DNA of 64,000 nucleotides from Symbiodinium kawagutii (lineage: Eukaryota; Sar; Dinophyceae; Suessiales; Symbiodiniaceae): positions 40,125 to 104,124 of the forward strand of contig VSDK01013940.1 of NCBI GenBank assembly GCA_009767595.1, given 5' to 3'. The stretch's first letter is position 1, and each line of letters begins with the position of its first letter. This document shows positions 46,947-61,000 of the stretch, in pieces. The translations under genes and the position numbers were made by a program. Under the pieces are notes generated by a model. That model made no database searches. It worked only from the letters and a program-made list of their open reading frames with translations, and was not told where the DNA came from.

Positions 46947-48075
46947 TCATTCGCTTTTCACCTTCTGAAGGAGAAAGCCTGCCAGGGTTCCAGCGAGGAG
47001 CATCACAACTCCGATGCCGACTGCGGAGTTGCCACCGCGGACTCGAAGAAGTTCCAAACAGAGAACTGTCTGACTCCAACAGACCGGACTTTTCCGTTTG
47101 CGCGTAGATACAATCATTCCCAAGCCAACCAGGATGAACCAACATCCCATTCTCAAGGATAGTTCTGCACCACCTTTGCCCAAGAATTTCGTGATGTGAG
47201 ACCATCGAGGAAGGAGAATTGCACCTCCAAGAAATTCCAGTACACCAACGATTTGTGATAGATCATGACGCAAGAAGCCCGCAGCTTTCAATGCACCAAC
47301 ACCGGTCATGAAGATGCAAAGCCACCAGTGCAAGTAGGCTTGTCTCTTTGACCAAGATGGAGGCCATGGCGGAAGCGTAGGGAAAAACAAATCCATAGCA
47401 CTGCACCGTGCTACACCGATGACTGTAAGCCCAGCTAGGAGAGCAAACTCCGATGCAACCAGCCCAGGCAACTCGCACGACTGACCACAAAGCAAACATA
47501 GATCAAAGAATGTCTTTTTTATCTTTTTGTTCTGGCACTTTGGATGATTTGGATTTAATGCAAATGCCTGGATCGTTGGGCTCATTGTGGCACAGGCCTC
47601 GGCGCCAACTGAAGAATAAAATTGTAGCAAACCAAAAGAAAAGAGTGTGACCCGCCCGAGACCTGGTCTAAGTTTCGTCTCAGGAGACACCATCAACTCA
47701 CTCGGTCAAAATGAGACAGGCTCAATGTTTGCTCGATGAAGCAAATCATCTGAATGGGACAGTTTCACAAATGGCACGCTCCTCAAGTGGGGAGAAACTT
47801 GAATGACTGAAAACAAGTCATGCATTAACAGTGCTCATGCGTAAGCATGATTATGCATGTGTGTGCAATTGTTTGTTCTGAGGTCTTTTCATCATCTTCT
47901 TCTGCATCTTCTTCAGGCACTTGTTGTAAGCAGTACCTGAAGGCTCCACAGGAAACTGAAAGAACTGCGAAGAACTCCTGTGACAGTGAGCCCACGCTGC
48001 AAGGAGTCCAGCGAAGGCAACTGCCCCAACGGTGCTTGCAGCTGCTACGACCTGCGCAGCTGACTTCACTTCGCT
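46947..48075 (-). CDS. Putative multi-pass membrane protein
   Basis: A frame of about 249 codons spans 47,696-46,947 (true ATG at 47,693, TGA at 46,947-46,949). Hydrophobic segments: SEFALLAGLTVIGVARC, HWWLCIFMTGVGALKAAGFL, VGVLEFLGGAILLP, MGCWFILVGLGMIV and AVGIGVVMLLAGTLAGFLL, with basic RKRK and KVK loops. That suggests about five membrane helices. A lysine-rich, AT-rich piece near 47,478-47,539 (CQNKKIKKTFFDLCLLC) may be a short intron ending TTTGTGGTCAG, since a coding island resumes after it. A further island upstream at about 47,925-48,075 (VVAAASTVGAVAFAGLLAAW) is also hydrophobic and may be an upstream exon. No known family recognised. Confidence 0.45.
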
Positions 48076-48214
48076 TGCGCAGATCTTTCACCGGAAAATG
48101 TAGCTGTTTAAACATGTTTAAACCTTCCTTAGCTTCCTGTGCATTTCATGGGGTTTGGAGTTTACATGGGTTGGTTGGGTTAACCTTCTCAATATTCTCG
48201 TGGAAACTCGTACG

Positions 48215-48680
48215 TGGATTGCATTTCCCTGGGCATGTCCCTATGCGTTTCCCTCTGGATTCATCTCCCCCTCTGCATTTCCTTATGCATCTTATGCGAT
48301 TCTCGGTCTATTTCCCCGTGTATTCTCCTATGGATTTCCCTATTTCCCTATGTGTTTCCCGATGGTTTGCACTATACGTTTCTCAAGGCATTTTTCTCTG
48401 GAATCGCTGATGCCTTCTGCGATACATGTCTTCTGGATTCCCTAAGCATGTCCATGAGATCACTTGAGGGCATGGCGCGTGTGATTTTGCAAATGACACT
48501 GTAGTCTTTAGAAGCATGTCCATATGCACTCCCTGTGCATTTCCCTATGCATTGCTGCGCATTTCCCCGTGCCTTTCAAATGCATTCCCCTTTGCGTTTC
48601 CCTTTGCGTTTCCCTGTGCGGTTCCCATGCATTTCCCTGTGCGTTTCCCCATGCATTTCGCATCATTTCGCTATTTCTCT
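48215..48680. repeat. 12-bp minisatellite (GCATTTCCCTGT type), two blocks
   Basis: Degenerate units at 48,215-48,450 and better-kept units at 48,515-48,665. They alternate ATGCATTTCCC and GTGCGTTTCCC. Frames read Phe/Pro/Met-rich peptides and are artefacts. Confidence 0.85.
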
Positions 48681-48779
48681 AGTTTTCTCTATGTGTTTTC
48701 ACTTCGTTTCACTTCGCTGTTCTGCACTTGTACGGCATGGTGCTGTCACCTCTCAAGCCTGGCTGACAACTTGTACCAC

Positions 48780-49343
48780 CTGGCCTTCATTGCTGCACCA
48801 GAGCCGTTCCTCAGCTGTGAAGCGGTGAGGTATCCAACATTCCAATGCCTGGGGCGTATACAAAGATATTACATTCAAACACACATCAAAAAAGAACAAA
48901 ACAAAATAAAACAAATAAACCATCTCACATGATCTCACATGTTGAAGTTTTGAAAAATCCCTTTTGCAGTTATGTCAGCTAAGCGGCACGAGGTCAGCAG
49001 AGGTGGGCGCAAGAGTCCCAGCATAGACATGAGCTGCAGTGGTCGGCAAAAGCCCCAACAGAGTGCCTGTCTCTGCGACCGCGGAAGCACATTCTTCTCA
49101 TTCGTCTCATTCTTCTCTCTCTCTCTCTCTTCTGTCATTATTCTTCTGTACATCTCAGAACCCCTCATGCTTCTTTCACGCCTGGTACAAAAGTCGTCCA
49201 CGGAATGTCCGTCAGCAGAGATAGCGCATAGTTCTTGACTACGCATGGAACAGGAGCTATCCTTGCAGTTCGAAGAATAAACAAGCGCAAAGAAGAGAGC
49301 TCCCATGTGTTGTACGCCATGGCATGACATGCTTTCTCCGATC
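48780..49343 (-). CDS. Minus-strand exon cluster, function unknown
   Basis: Three islands: about 49,150-49,343, after CTTGTGAG (SCHGVQHMGALFFALVYSSN); about 48,985-49,080 (GFCRPLQLMSMLGLLRPPLL); and 48,780-48,848, exactly 23 codons in phase 0 between ACGCCCCAG and GTGGTAC (ALECWIPHRFTAEERLWCSN). The last has the best borders. No family recognised. Confidence 0.38.
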
Positions 49344-49737
49344 CTCACAAGGAAGACTGACGCGTGACCACCTCTTTCAACGCCTCAGCTTCACTTTCAG
49401 CTCCCTGGGGCTACACCGCACACTTACTCTGAAAGGCCGGGAAGTACATGGAAGTCACCAACGCTGAGTCGAACCGGAAAGCACTTCTTGTCCAAGGAAC
49501 CACTTCTGTGAAAGATGTACCACAGAGCTACCAGGAGTCACGAAAAAACAGAGAGGAACAAATGAGTAAGAAACAAATCAAGACTTATCAAGACTCAAAA
49601 CGACAATTTTTGGAAATACTTGGAATGCAAAGGTGGGACTCTGTGTCTCTTGCGCTGAAAATAGCAGCAACTTTCTGCGTGGTCGGGGGCATCCGAGGAT
49701 CTTTGGCCATTTGGCACTCCAACAGCATCAGTGCACT

Positions 49738-50148
49738 TCCTTTCCAAGTATTTTCCATGATCTTCACTTTAATATGTTTCGTTTCCAGGCATTTTGCCTG
49801 ACCTTCACTTTCACATCTTTCCTTTCGAAGTATTTTCCATGTCCCTTGCTTCAAAATCTTTCCTCATCAAGCATGTTGCATAATCTTCGCATTAACATGT
49901 CTCCTTTCCAAAGTTTTCCACGACCTACGCTCTGACATGTTCCCTTATCAAACATTTTATGCAATCTTCGCATTAACATGTCTTCTTTCCAAGCATTTTC
50001 CATGACCTACGCTCTGACATCATTCCTTTCAAAATATTTCCCATGATCTTCACTTTAACATCTTTCCTTTCCAAACATCTTCAATGACTTTTGCTTTCAC
50101 ATCTTTCTTTTCGAAGCATTTTCCCTGATTGTCGCTTGAACTTAGTTC
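49738..50148. repeat. 41-bp minisatellite, about 10 copies
   Basis: The unit is close to TTTCCAAGCATTTTCCATGA followed by TCTTCACTTTAACATCTTTCC. Copies alternate between two forms (ATCTTCACTTT and CCTACGCTCTG). By eye, period 40-41 bp holds throughout. Confidence 0.92.
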
Positions 50149-50399
50149 CCCGCTTTTGGCTGCATTCAAGGCAGCTGGCCACGACTGCATTCTTTCTCGC
50201 AGGGACCTGATGATACATGGCTGCATATACAAGTTACCATTTGCAAAGCCACTCAACACGCGGATGAATAAAGAAGTTTGGACATGTCAACTTCTCGAGT
50301 GCCATTGGCATCTGAATCTGCGTTGCGGTACATTCCACCTGGCTCCGGCAGTTCCTCTACAGAACCCCTCTGAGCGTCAAACTCTCGGACATTTTGGCA

Positions 50400-51644
50400 G
50401 CCTCAGACGCGGTGCATCAATATGTGTCCTGTCGCCGTGAAAGCAGAAGTGGCTCCGGTGCAAGGCATATCTGAGCACCTCGCAGCCAACAGATCTTCCG
50501 ACACCAAACGCGGCCAGCGCGCCAAGTGCTTTGCCAGCGAAGGCTAACTCAAGTCCCTGCCAGGGTGCAAAAAACCCGAGGACACGAACCGAATGCAAAT
50601 TGAATTCAAAAAAAATATATGCATATCAACACACACATTTATCATAGTAATTAATCACATATATAAATATAAATTAGTCATATATATATACATATATATA
50701 TATATAAAAACAGTGAAATACATATATACATAAATATGATATATATATATATATATAGAAATAGATAAATATAGACAAAGAATTAGAAAGAAATTAGATG
50801 TTAGATGATGTTAGCCTTTGAATGCCAAGTGAATGCTTTTCTCACTGCGCCTTCTGGAAACCAAAAAGGTATCCCTCACCTGGCTCTCAGAACACAAGTT
50901 GTCGGTGTCAAGGATCGAATATCTGGGACTCTCTGGGTACTGAGGCACAGGACCTAATTCGAAGGCAATGTGACCAGGCAGAGATATGACAATGGACGCG
51001 GCATGGAGCGGAACTAACCTGTGGAGAGACAGGACACCATGGGACATCTCAAATGTCTTCATCATCACCAGTTGTATTCACCGGGATTTGGTGAGCTTGC
51101 TATTGCCATTTTGATCAATGTTCTGCCACCATCATTCACAATTACCAACATTGAACAGTGAATGATGGCAAATGATGTGGATGATGATGATGGCTTGCTG
51201 GGGATGCAACGCTGCTGCGGGAGTTGCTTTGATCACCTCCACTAAGCTGCTGCCGCTGCCACCGTTCTCAAACAAGAACCTCAGCGCTTCCATGTCCCTC
51301 GCAATGATGCTGGGATGCATCAGGAGGCCAGTTGGGCCTTCCAGAGCTGCAATGGACTCACGATCCAAAGCTTGACCCCTACGACAGTCTTCGACAGCCA
51401 GACACACCGTGCGAACCTATGACACGTGTCTCATTGCACCACCACTTTCGGGGCAAACTGTGAACATCTGAGAACATCTGTGAACACAACAACCAATACT
51501 ACCCTCTGTTGAATCACACATCTTTGGGTCTTCAGCTACGTGATGCTGCGTGATGCTTTGTGCTGTCACGCCACTTCGTATCTGAGGTTCACGCGAACTA
51601 CCATGTCTTGCGCCAATTGGCTGGCCTTGCCACGCATCATTGGC
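50400..51644 (-). CDS. Minus-strand exon cluster, function unknown
   Basis: Exons: 51,602-51,644, after TTTTTGAG and before GTAGTTC (ANDAWQGQPIGARH); from 51,416, after GTCATAG, to about 51,195 (LDRESIAALEGPTGLLMHPS, IARDMEALRFLFENG); 50,880-51,018, between a strong acceptor CTGTCTCTCCACAG and donor CAG/GTGAGG (PGHIAFELGPVPQYPESPR); and about 50,440-50,555 (LELAFAGKALGALAAFGVGR). The 50,880-51,018 exon is 46 codons plus one base and has the clearest splice sites of any unassigned exon in the window. I do not recognise the product. Confidence 0.42.
50625..50765. repeat. AT-rich (TATA)n intronic tract
   Basis: Several TA runs between ATATATACATA spacers, lying between two candidate exons. Confidence 0.85.
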
Positions 51645-52017
51645 CTCAAAAACGTTTTGCAAATCCAAGCACCAAGATCAATATCGATGAACATGGATCA
51701 ATGAATCAACATAATTTAACTAGTCAAAGTCAAAGTGTGTCCAAGTGACATGAGGTAACATATTACCACGATAGCCGGAACCAGACTTAGAACTCTCATG
51801 GAACCTCGCCCTCAAGCAACCCAACAAAATGATAAGGAACACAAGCGAACCTGCAAATGCCCCAAGCTCAAGCGGAACCTTGACAGGAGCCTTCTGCAGC
51901 TTCGAAACCGCCCCAACATTGATAACATGCAGCTACAGGTCCCAATTCACAGACAGTTACGCAACAAAATGTCAGGAAAGTTGCGACAGTGCACATAAAC
52001 ATGTAAATGAACATGCA

Positions 52018-55000
52018 AATGATGTAAAATGATGTACAATGATGTAGAAAGACTTAGAATGACGTAGAGCGATGTAAAATGATGTAGAATGATGCTGAAT
52101 GATGTGGAATGATGTAGGATGATGTCAAATGATGTAGGATGATGTAGAATGATGTGTAATCATGTGGAGCGGTGTTGAATGATTTAAAATGATGTAGAGT
52201 CACGTTGAATCATGGAAAATGATGTCGAATGATGTAGATCGATGAAGAATGATGTGCAATGATGAAGAATGATGTAGAATCATGTAGAGCGATGTAGAAT
52301 GCCTTGGAATGATGTGGAATGACGCTGAATGATGTAGAATGATGTCGAACGACGTAGAATGATGTAGAGCGATGTACAATGATGTGGAATGATGCTGAAT
52401 GATGTAGGGTGATGCAGACTGATGTAGAATAATGTGGGGCGATGTACCATGATGTTGAATGATGTAATTTGAAGGTGACTGATGTAGAATGATGTAGGGT
52501 GAGGTAGGATGATGTGGAATGATGTAGGATTATGTAGAATAATGTAGAATCATGCAGAATCATGTAGACTGATGTTGGATGATGTAACATAGTGTAGAAA
52601 GATGTAGAGTGATGGAGAACGCTGTGGAATGATGTAGTTCGATGAAGAATGATGCTGAATGATGCGGACTGATTTAGAAAAATGAAGAACGATGTAGAGT
52701 GATGCTGAATGATGTAGAATGGTGTAGAAAGATGTCGGATGATGTAAAGTAATGTAGAGCGATGCTGAATGCTGTAAAATGATGTAGAATGTAAAGAGTG
52801 ATGTCAAGTGATGTGAAATGATTTAGAAAAGATGTAGAATCACGTTGAACGATGTGGAATGATGTAGGTTGATGTGGGGTGATATACAATGATGTAAACT
52901 GATGTGGAGTGATGTTGACTGATGTGGAATGATGTGGAGGGATGTCGAATTATGTAGGATGATGTTGAATGGTGCAGACTGATTTAGAATGATGCAGAGT
53001 GATGGTGAATGGTTTCAAACGATGTAGTGTGATGCTGAATGATGCAGACTGATGAAGAATGATGCAGAGAGATGTAAAAATAATGTAGAATGATATGAAG
53101 CCATGTGGACTCGTGAAGAATGATGAAGCATGATGTAGAAAGTTGCTTGATTTGGAGCGATGTTGACTGATGTGGGAATGGTGTAGGGTGATGCTGAATG
53201 ATGTTGACTGATGTGGAGTGATGTGGAATGATGTTGAACGATGTTGAATGATGAAGAAAAAGCTGAATGATGTAGGATAATGCATATCGATGAAGAATGA
53301 TGCGCTATGATGAAGAAAGAGGTAGAATCAATCATGTAGAATGATGCCGAACGATGAAGAACTGGTGTGGAGCAATGTACAATGATGTTGAATGATGTAG
53401 CATGATGTCGGATGATGTAGGATGATGTAGGATGATGTTGGGCGATGTAGAAAGATGTAGAACAATGATGAATGATGTTGAAAGATGTAGAGTGATGTCG
53501 AATGATGGAGAATGATGTAGAATGACCAAGAATGATGTAGAATGATGTGAAATGATGCTAAAGGATGTGGAGGGATGTTGAAATACGTAAAACGACGTAA
53601 GATGCTGTAGAATGATGTAGCGGTTTGAAATCACGTTGGAAGAGAAAGAATGATATGAATGATGTAGGGTTTTGTTAAACCATGTACTGTGATGTATAAC
53701 TATGTGGGGCGATGTCGAGTGATGTTGAATGATGTAGAAAAATTTGATATGATGTAGAATGATGTAGAAATATGTAGAATCATGTGGGTTGATGTTGCAT
53801 AATGCGGAGCGACGTTGAATGATGTAGAGTGGTGTAGGGTGTTGCTGAATGATGTAGGGTGATGTTGAATTATGTGGAAAGATGTTGAATGATATTGAAT
53901 GATGTAGAATGATCTATTTTTTTTGAATCATGCGGGGCGATGCTGAAGAATATAAATAGATGTAGAAGAATGCGAAGCGACGTTGAGTGATGTAAAACGA
54001 TGCATAATGATGTAACATGATGTAGGGTGATGTAGAGTGATGTTGAACGATGTAGGCTGATGTAGAATGATGTGGGATGATGTAGCGTGATGCCGTATGA
54101 TGTGGAATGATGTTGAGTGATGAAGAGTGATGTAGAATGATGTGGAGCCATGTCGAGTGATGCAGAGTCATGCCGAACGATGTAGAATGATGTCGAATGA
54201 TGTGGAGTGATGCTGAATGATGAAGAGGGAGGTTGGAGTATGTAGAATATGGCAGCATTATGTAGAATGATGTAGAATGATGTAGAGCAATGTACAATGA
54301 TGTGAAATGATGCAGGATCTTGAAGAATGATGTAGAAGGATGTAGGATGATGTGGAATGATGTAGGATGATGTAGAATGATGTTGGACGACGTAGGGTGA
54401 TGTAGGATATTGTTAAAGAAAAATACGAATAATGTAAAATGATTTAGAAAGATGTAGAAAGATGTTGAATGATGTAGGATGATGTTCAGCGGTGTAGAGT
54501 GACGCAGAGTCATGTCCAACGATCTGGAATGATGTAAACTGCCGTGGGGCGATGTACCGTGATGTACACTGATGCGGAGGGATGTAGAATAATGTTCAAT
54601 GATGGAGACAGATGCAAAATGTAGAAAGATGTAGAGTGATGTCGAGTGATGTAGAACGATGCAGAAAAATGTTTAATAATGTAGAATAATGTAGGGTGAT
54701 GTCGAGTGATGTTGAATGATGTAGAGTCATGTGGAGCGATCTTGAATGATGTAGAATCATGCAGAGTGATGTCAAATGATGCCGACTGATGTTGGTATGA
54801 TGTACAGTGATCTTCAATGATGTAGGTTCATGTGGAGTGATGTTGAATGATGTCGGCTGATGTAAGATTATGTAGAGTGATGCTAAATGGTGTAGGGTGA
54901 TGTGGAGTGGTGCTGAATAATGTTGGATGATGTGGAATGATCTGGAATATTGTAGAATGATGTTGAATGATGGATAATGATGTTGAAAGATGCAAGATGA

Positions 55001-58000
55001 TGTAGTATAAAGATGCAAAATGATGTAGTATAATGTAGAAAGATGTGGACTCATGTGGAGTGATGTTGAATGATGTCGACTGATGCGGGATGATGTAGAG
55101 TCATGTTACATGATGTAGAGATGATGAGGAATCATGTGGAGTGATGTTCAATCATGCTAGATAACGTGGAATGATGTAGGATGATGCGAGTTGATGCAGG
55201 ATGAGGTAGAATGATGTAGGGTGATGTCAAATGATGTACGATGATGTTCAATGAAGCAGGATGATGTAGAATGATGTAGGGTGATGTCGAATGATGTAGG
55301 ATGATGCTAAATGATGCAGGATGATGTAGAATGATCAGAAATGATGTCGAATGATGTTGGGCAATGTGAAATGATGTAGGACGATGCAGACTCATGCAGA
55401 GTGATCATAAATGATGTAGGACCCTGTAGAAACATGTGGGCTGATCTTAAATGATGCAGGATGATGTGGAATGATGTATAGTGATGCGAGTTGATGTAGG
55501 ACGATGTAGAATGATGCAGGGTGATGTCAAACGATGTAGGATGATGTAGAATGATGCAGGATGATGTAGAATGATGTAAGGTGATGGCACATGATGTAGA
55601 GGGAGGTTGAATTTTGTAAAATGATGCGCGGTGATGCTAAATGATGTAGGTTAATGAAAAATCATGTGGGGTGATGCTAAATGATGCCAAGTGATGTAGG
55701 ATGATGTAGACTAATGTTGAATGATGTAGAATGATGTAGAATCATGAGGAGTGATGGTGAATGATGTCGACTGATGTAGCTTGATGCAGAGTGAAATTAA
55801 ATCATGTAGAATCATGTGGAGTGATGTGAAATGATGTCGAATGATGTGGAAACATGTAGAGTGATGTTAAATGGCCAAGAACCATGAGGAGTGATGTTGA
55901 ATGATGTAGAATGATGTAGGATGATGTAGCATGATGTAGAAGGATGTCGAATGATGTAGACTGAAAAAGAATGATGTGGGGTGATGCTGAACGATGTCGG
56001 ATGATGTAGGGTGGTGTTGAAGGATGTGGAATGATGTAGACTGAAGTTGAGTGATGTAGAATGATGTAGAATCATGAATCATGCAGGGTGATGCTGAAAG
56101 ATGTAGAATGATGTGTAGAATGATGCTAAATCATGTTGACCGGTGTGAAATGATGTAGAACGATGTTGAATGATGCAGAAAGATGTGGAGTGATGTAGGG
56201 TGATTTTGCATGCTGCAGAGAAATGTTGAATGACGTTGAATGATGTAGCCTGATGTAGAATGATGTTGAATGACGCAGAAGGATGCAGAATGATCTAGAA
56301 TGATGTAGGATGATGTAGGATGATGTAGAATGATGTGGAGTGATGTAAAATGATGTAGTGATGCAAAGTGGCGCTGAATGATGTTGAGTGATGTTGAATG
56401 ATGTGGAGTGATTTTAAATGATGTCGACTGATGTAGCTTGACGCAGAGTGATGTCAAATCATGTAGAATCATGCGGGGTGATGTAAAAATGATGTCGACT
56501 GATGTGGGGTGATGTAGAGTGATGTTAAATGGTAAGAACCATGTGGAGTGATGCTGAATGATGTAGAATGATGTAGATTGATGCAGCGAGATGTCAAAGA
56601 TGTTGACTGATGAAGAATGATGTAGAATGATGTAGAATGATGTAGATTGTTGCGAGTGATGTTGAACAATGTAGAACGATGTAGAACCATGTAGAATGAT
56701 GTAGATTCATTTTGAATGATGCAGGATAATGCAAAGTGATGTAGGATGATGTAGAGTGATGTAGCGTGATGTAGGACGATGCAGCGCAATGTACCATGAT
56801 GTAAAAGGATGTAGGAAGATTAGAGCATGTAGAATGATGTGGAATGATGTAGAAAGATGTAGAGTCGTGTGGGGTGGTGTTAAATGATGTAGAATGATGT
56901 ACAGTGATGTAAACTGATGTAGAAAGATCCAGAAGGATGTACAGTGATGTAAAATGATGAAGAAGGATGCAGGAGGATATGGAATCATGTGAGGTGATGT
57001 TGAAAGATGTAGAGTGATGTAGAATGATGCGCAATAACGGAACGTGATGTAGAAAGATGTTGACTGATGTAAAGTGATGCAGAATGCTGTTGACTGATGC
57101 AGGATGATGTAGAATGATGGGGGGGGCCATGTAGAGTGATGTAGAGAGATGCAATGTGATGTAGGGTATGCACCGTGAAGTAGCATGCTGTAGAATGATG
57201 TAGAATGATGCTGGCTCATGTAGAATGATGTAGGATGATGCTGAACGATGTGGAGTGATGCTGATGTGGAGTGATGTTGAATGATGTAGAACGATGAAGC
57301 ATAACGTAGAATGATGTAAAATGACGTGGAGTGATGCTGAATGATGTTGAATGATGTGGAGTGCTCTGGAATAATGAAAAATGATGTAAAATGATGTAGG
57401 GTGATGTCGAATGATGGAAAGTGAAGTAGAGAGACGTTGGCTGATGTAAAGTGATGTAGAGTGATGTTGACTGACGCAAACCGATGCTGAATGATGTAGA
57501 ATGATGTGAGGTCATGTAGAATGATGCGGAATGATGTAGGGTGATGTCAAGCCATGTGGAATGATGTGGGGTGATGTTGAATGATGTAGAATGATGCGGG
57601 GGGATGGTGAGTGATGGAATCATGTCGGGGAATTTTGAGTTATGTGGAATGACGATCACTAATCTGGAATGATGTAAAGTGATGCGGAACCATGTAGAAT
57701 GATGTATGACCTTGTAGAATGGTGTTGAGTGATGCGAAATGCTGTAGGATGGTGTCTAATGATCTAGAATGATGCGGACTGATGTTAAATGATTGACGAA
57801 AAACCGATTGATGTAGAATGATTTAGAAGCATGTAGGCTCTTGTAGATTAAAAACGATGAAGAAGGATGTAGGATGATGTAGAAGGATGTAGGATGAAGG
57901 ATGATGTAGAATGATGTAGACTGATGCTGACTGATGTAGAATGATGTAGGATATTGTAGGATGATGTAGGATGATGTAGGTTTTTGCAAAATGATGAAGA

Positions 58001-61000
58001 ATGATGTAGACTGATGTTGGGTGATGTAGAAGGATGTGACATGATGTAGGGTGATGTAGAATGATGTAGGGTGATGCAAGACCTTGTACAATGGTGAAGA
58101 ATGATGTAAGATGATGCAGGACCATGTAGGACAATGTAGAATGATGTAGGATGATCAAGAATGATGTAGGATGATGTAGGGTGATGCAGAACGATGTAGG
58201 ATGATGTCGGATGATGTGGAGTCATGCTGAATGATGTAGAATGATGTAAAATGATGTTGAGTGATGTAGGATGATGTAGAATGGTGCAGAATGATGTAAA
58301 CATGATGTAGGATCCTGTAGACGGATGTGCGAAGATGTAGACAAATGTTGGATGATGTAGTGTGATGTAGAATTATGTAAAATGATGGAGGGTCATGCAG
58401 AATGATGTAGGATGATGCAGGATGATGTAGGACGATGTAGGATGATGTAGAAGGATGTAGAACAATGGAGAAAAATGTGAGATGATGCAGGATGTTGTGC
58501 AATGATGTAGAATGAGTCAGAATGATGAGGATGCATGTAGCGTGGGTTACAATGATGTGGGATCTTGTAGGATAATGTAGCATGATGTGACATGATGTAG
58601 GATGTTGTAGAAGGATGTAGGGTGATGTAGAGTGACGCGAAATGATGTAGAATGATTTAGGCTGATGCAGAATGATGTAGAATGATGAAGAATGATATGA
58701 AATGATGTAGGATCATGTAGACGGATGTAGGATGATGTAGAATGCTGTAGAATGATGTAGCGTGATGAACGTAGAATGATGTGACATGATGTAGGGTCAT
58801 GCAGAATGATGTAGACTGATGTAGGATGATGTAGAATGATGTAGCGTGATGAACGTAGAATGATGTGACATGATGTAGGGTCATGCAGAATGATGTAGAC
58901 TGATGTCGGATGATGTAGCATGATGTCAAATGATGTAGAATGATATAGGATGATTTGGGATGATGTAGGACGATGTAGAATGATGTAGGAAGATGTAGGA
59001 TGATGTAGGATGAGGTAGAATGATGTAGAATGATGTAGAATGATGTAGGACGATGTAGAATGATGTAGAATGATGTAGGGTGATGTTCGTGGAGTGATGT
59101 GACATGATGTAGCATGATGTAGGATGAGGTAGAATGAGGTAGGATCCTGTAGGAGGATGTACGACCATGTAGGACGGCGTAGAATGGTGTAGAACAATGT
59201 AGGATGATGTAGAATGATGTAGACTGATGCACGATGATGGAGAATGATGTAGACTGATGAAGGATGATGTAGGGTGATGTAGGATGATGTACAATGATGT
59301 AGGATGATGCAGGGTGATGTCAAATGATGCAGAATGATGTAGACTGATGTAGACTGATAAAGACTGATGTAGAGTGGTGTAGAATACTGTAGGATGATGT
59401 TGAATGATGCAGGATGATGTAGGACGATGTAGAAAGATGCAGCATGATGTGGGGTGCTGCGAAATGATGTAGGATGATGTGGGATGATGTCGGATGATGT
59501 AGGATGATGAAGGCTGATGTAGAGTGGTGAAGAATCATGTAGAAGGATGTAGGATGATGCAGGATGATGTAGGACGATGTAGAGTGATGTAGAATAATTT
59601 AGGATGATGTAGAAGGATGAAGGACAATGTAAGATGATGTAGAGCGATGTAGGATGATGTAGGATGATACAGAATGATGTAGAATGATCTAGAATAATGT
59701 GACATGATGTAGGCTGAAGTAGACTGATGCAGGGTGATGGAGAATGATGTAGACTGATGTAGGATGATGTAGGGTGATGTAGAATGATGAACAATGATGT
59801 CGGATGATGTAGGATGATGTCAAATGATGTAGAATGATGTAGGATGATGTGGGGTGATGTAGAAGCAGGTAGAATGATGTGGAATGATGTAGGATGATGT
59901 AGGGTGATGTCAAATGATGTAGAATGATGCAGACTGAGGTAGACTGAAGTAGGATGATGTAGAATGATGTAGAATCGTGTAGAATGGTGCAGAATAATGT
60001 AGGGTGAAGTAGGATGATGTTGGATCGTGTAGGATGATGTAGAATGATGTAAAATAACGCAGGATGATGTAGAAGGATGTAGGATGGTGTAGAATGATGT
60101 AGGGTGATGTAGCATGATGTAGGATGATGCAGGAGGATGTAGAGTGTTGTAGAGTGACGCGAAAAGATGTAGGATGATTCAGGCTGATGTAGGATGATGT
60201 AGAATGATGAAGGATAATGTAGGATGATGTAGAACGATGTCGGATGATGTAGGATGATGCAGAATGATGAAGAATGATGTAAACATGATGTAGGATGATG
60301 TAGAATAATGAATTGTGTACAATGATGTAAAATGATGTAGGGTGACGCAGGATGAGGTAGACTGATTTAAAACGATGTAGAATGATGTAGGATGATGTGG
60401 GGTGATGTAGGAGCAGGTAGAATGATGTAGAATGATGTAAAACGATGCAGGACGATGTAGGATGATGTAGAATGATGTAGAATGAGGTAGACTGATGTGA
60501 AATGATGCAGGACGATGTAGAATGATGTGGGATCTTGTAGGGTGATGTAGGATGATGTAGGATCGTGTAGAATGATGTAGCATGATGTAGGATGATGCAG
60601 AAGGATGTAGGGTGATGTAGAGTGGCGCGACATGATGTAGGATGATTTAGGCTGAGGTAGGATGATGTGGAATGATGCAGGATGATGTATCATGATGTAC
60701 AATGATGTAGGTTAATGTAGAATAATGTAGGATGATGTAGCATGATGTCAAATGATGTAGAATGATATAGGATGATTTGGGATGATGTAGGATGATGTAG
60801 GATGATGTGGAATGTTGCAGAATCGTGTAGAATGATGCAGAATGATGTAGAATGATGTAGAATGATGTGGAATGATGTGGAATGACGTGGGGTCATGCAG
60901 AATGATGTAGACTGATGTAGGATGATGTAGGATGATGCAGAATGATGTAGAATGATCTAGAATGATGAAGAATGATGTAGGCTGATGTAGACTGATGCAG

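Noticed and set aside
52210..58583. Many further 60-200-codon minus-strand frames
   Set aside because: Same satellite artefact.
58547..60115. A 522-codon minus-strand frame (HHSTSFYI-type repeats)
   Set aside because: It lies wholly inside the decamer satellite, which is open in all three minus frames by arithmetic. There is no independent coding signal.
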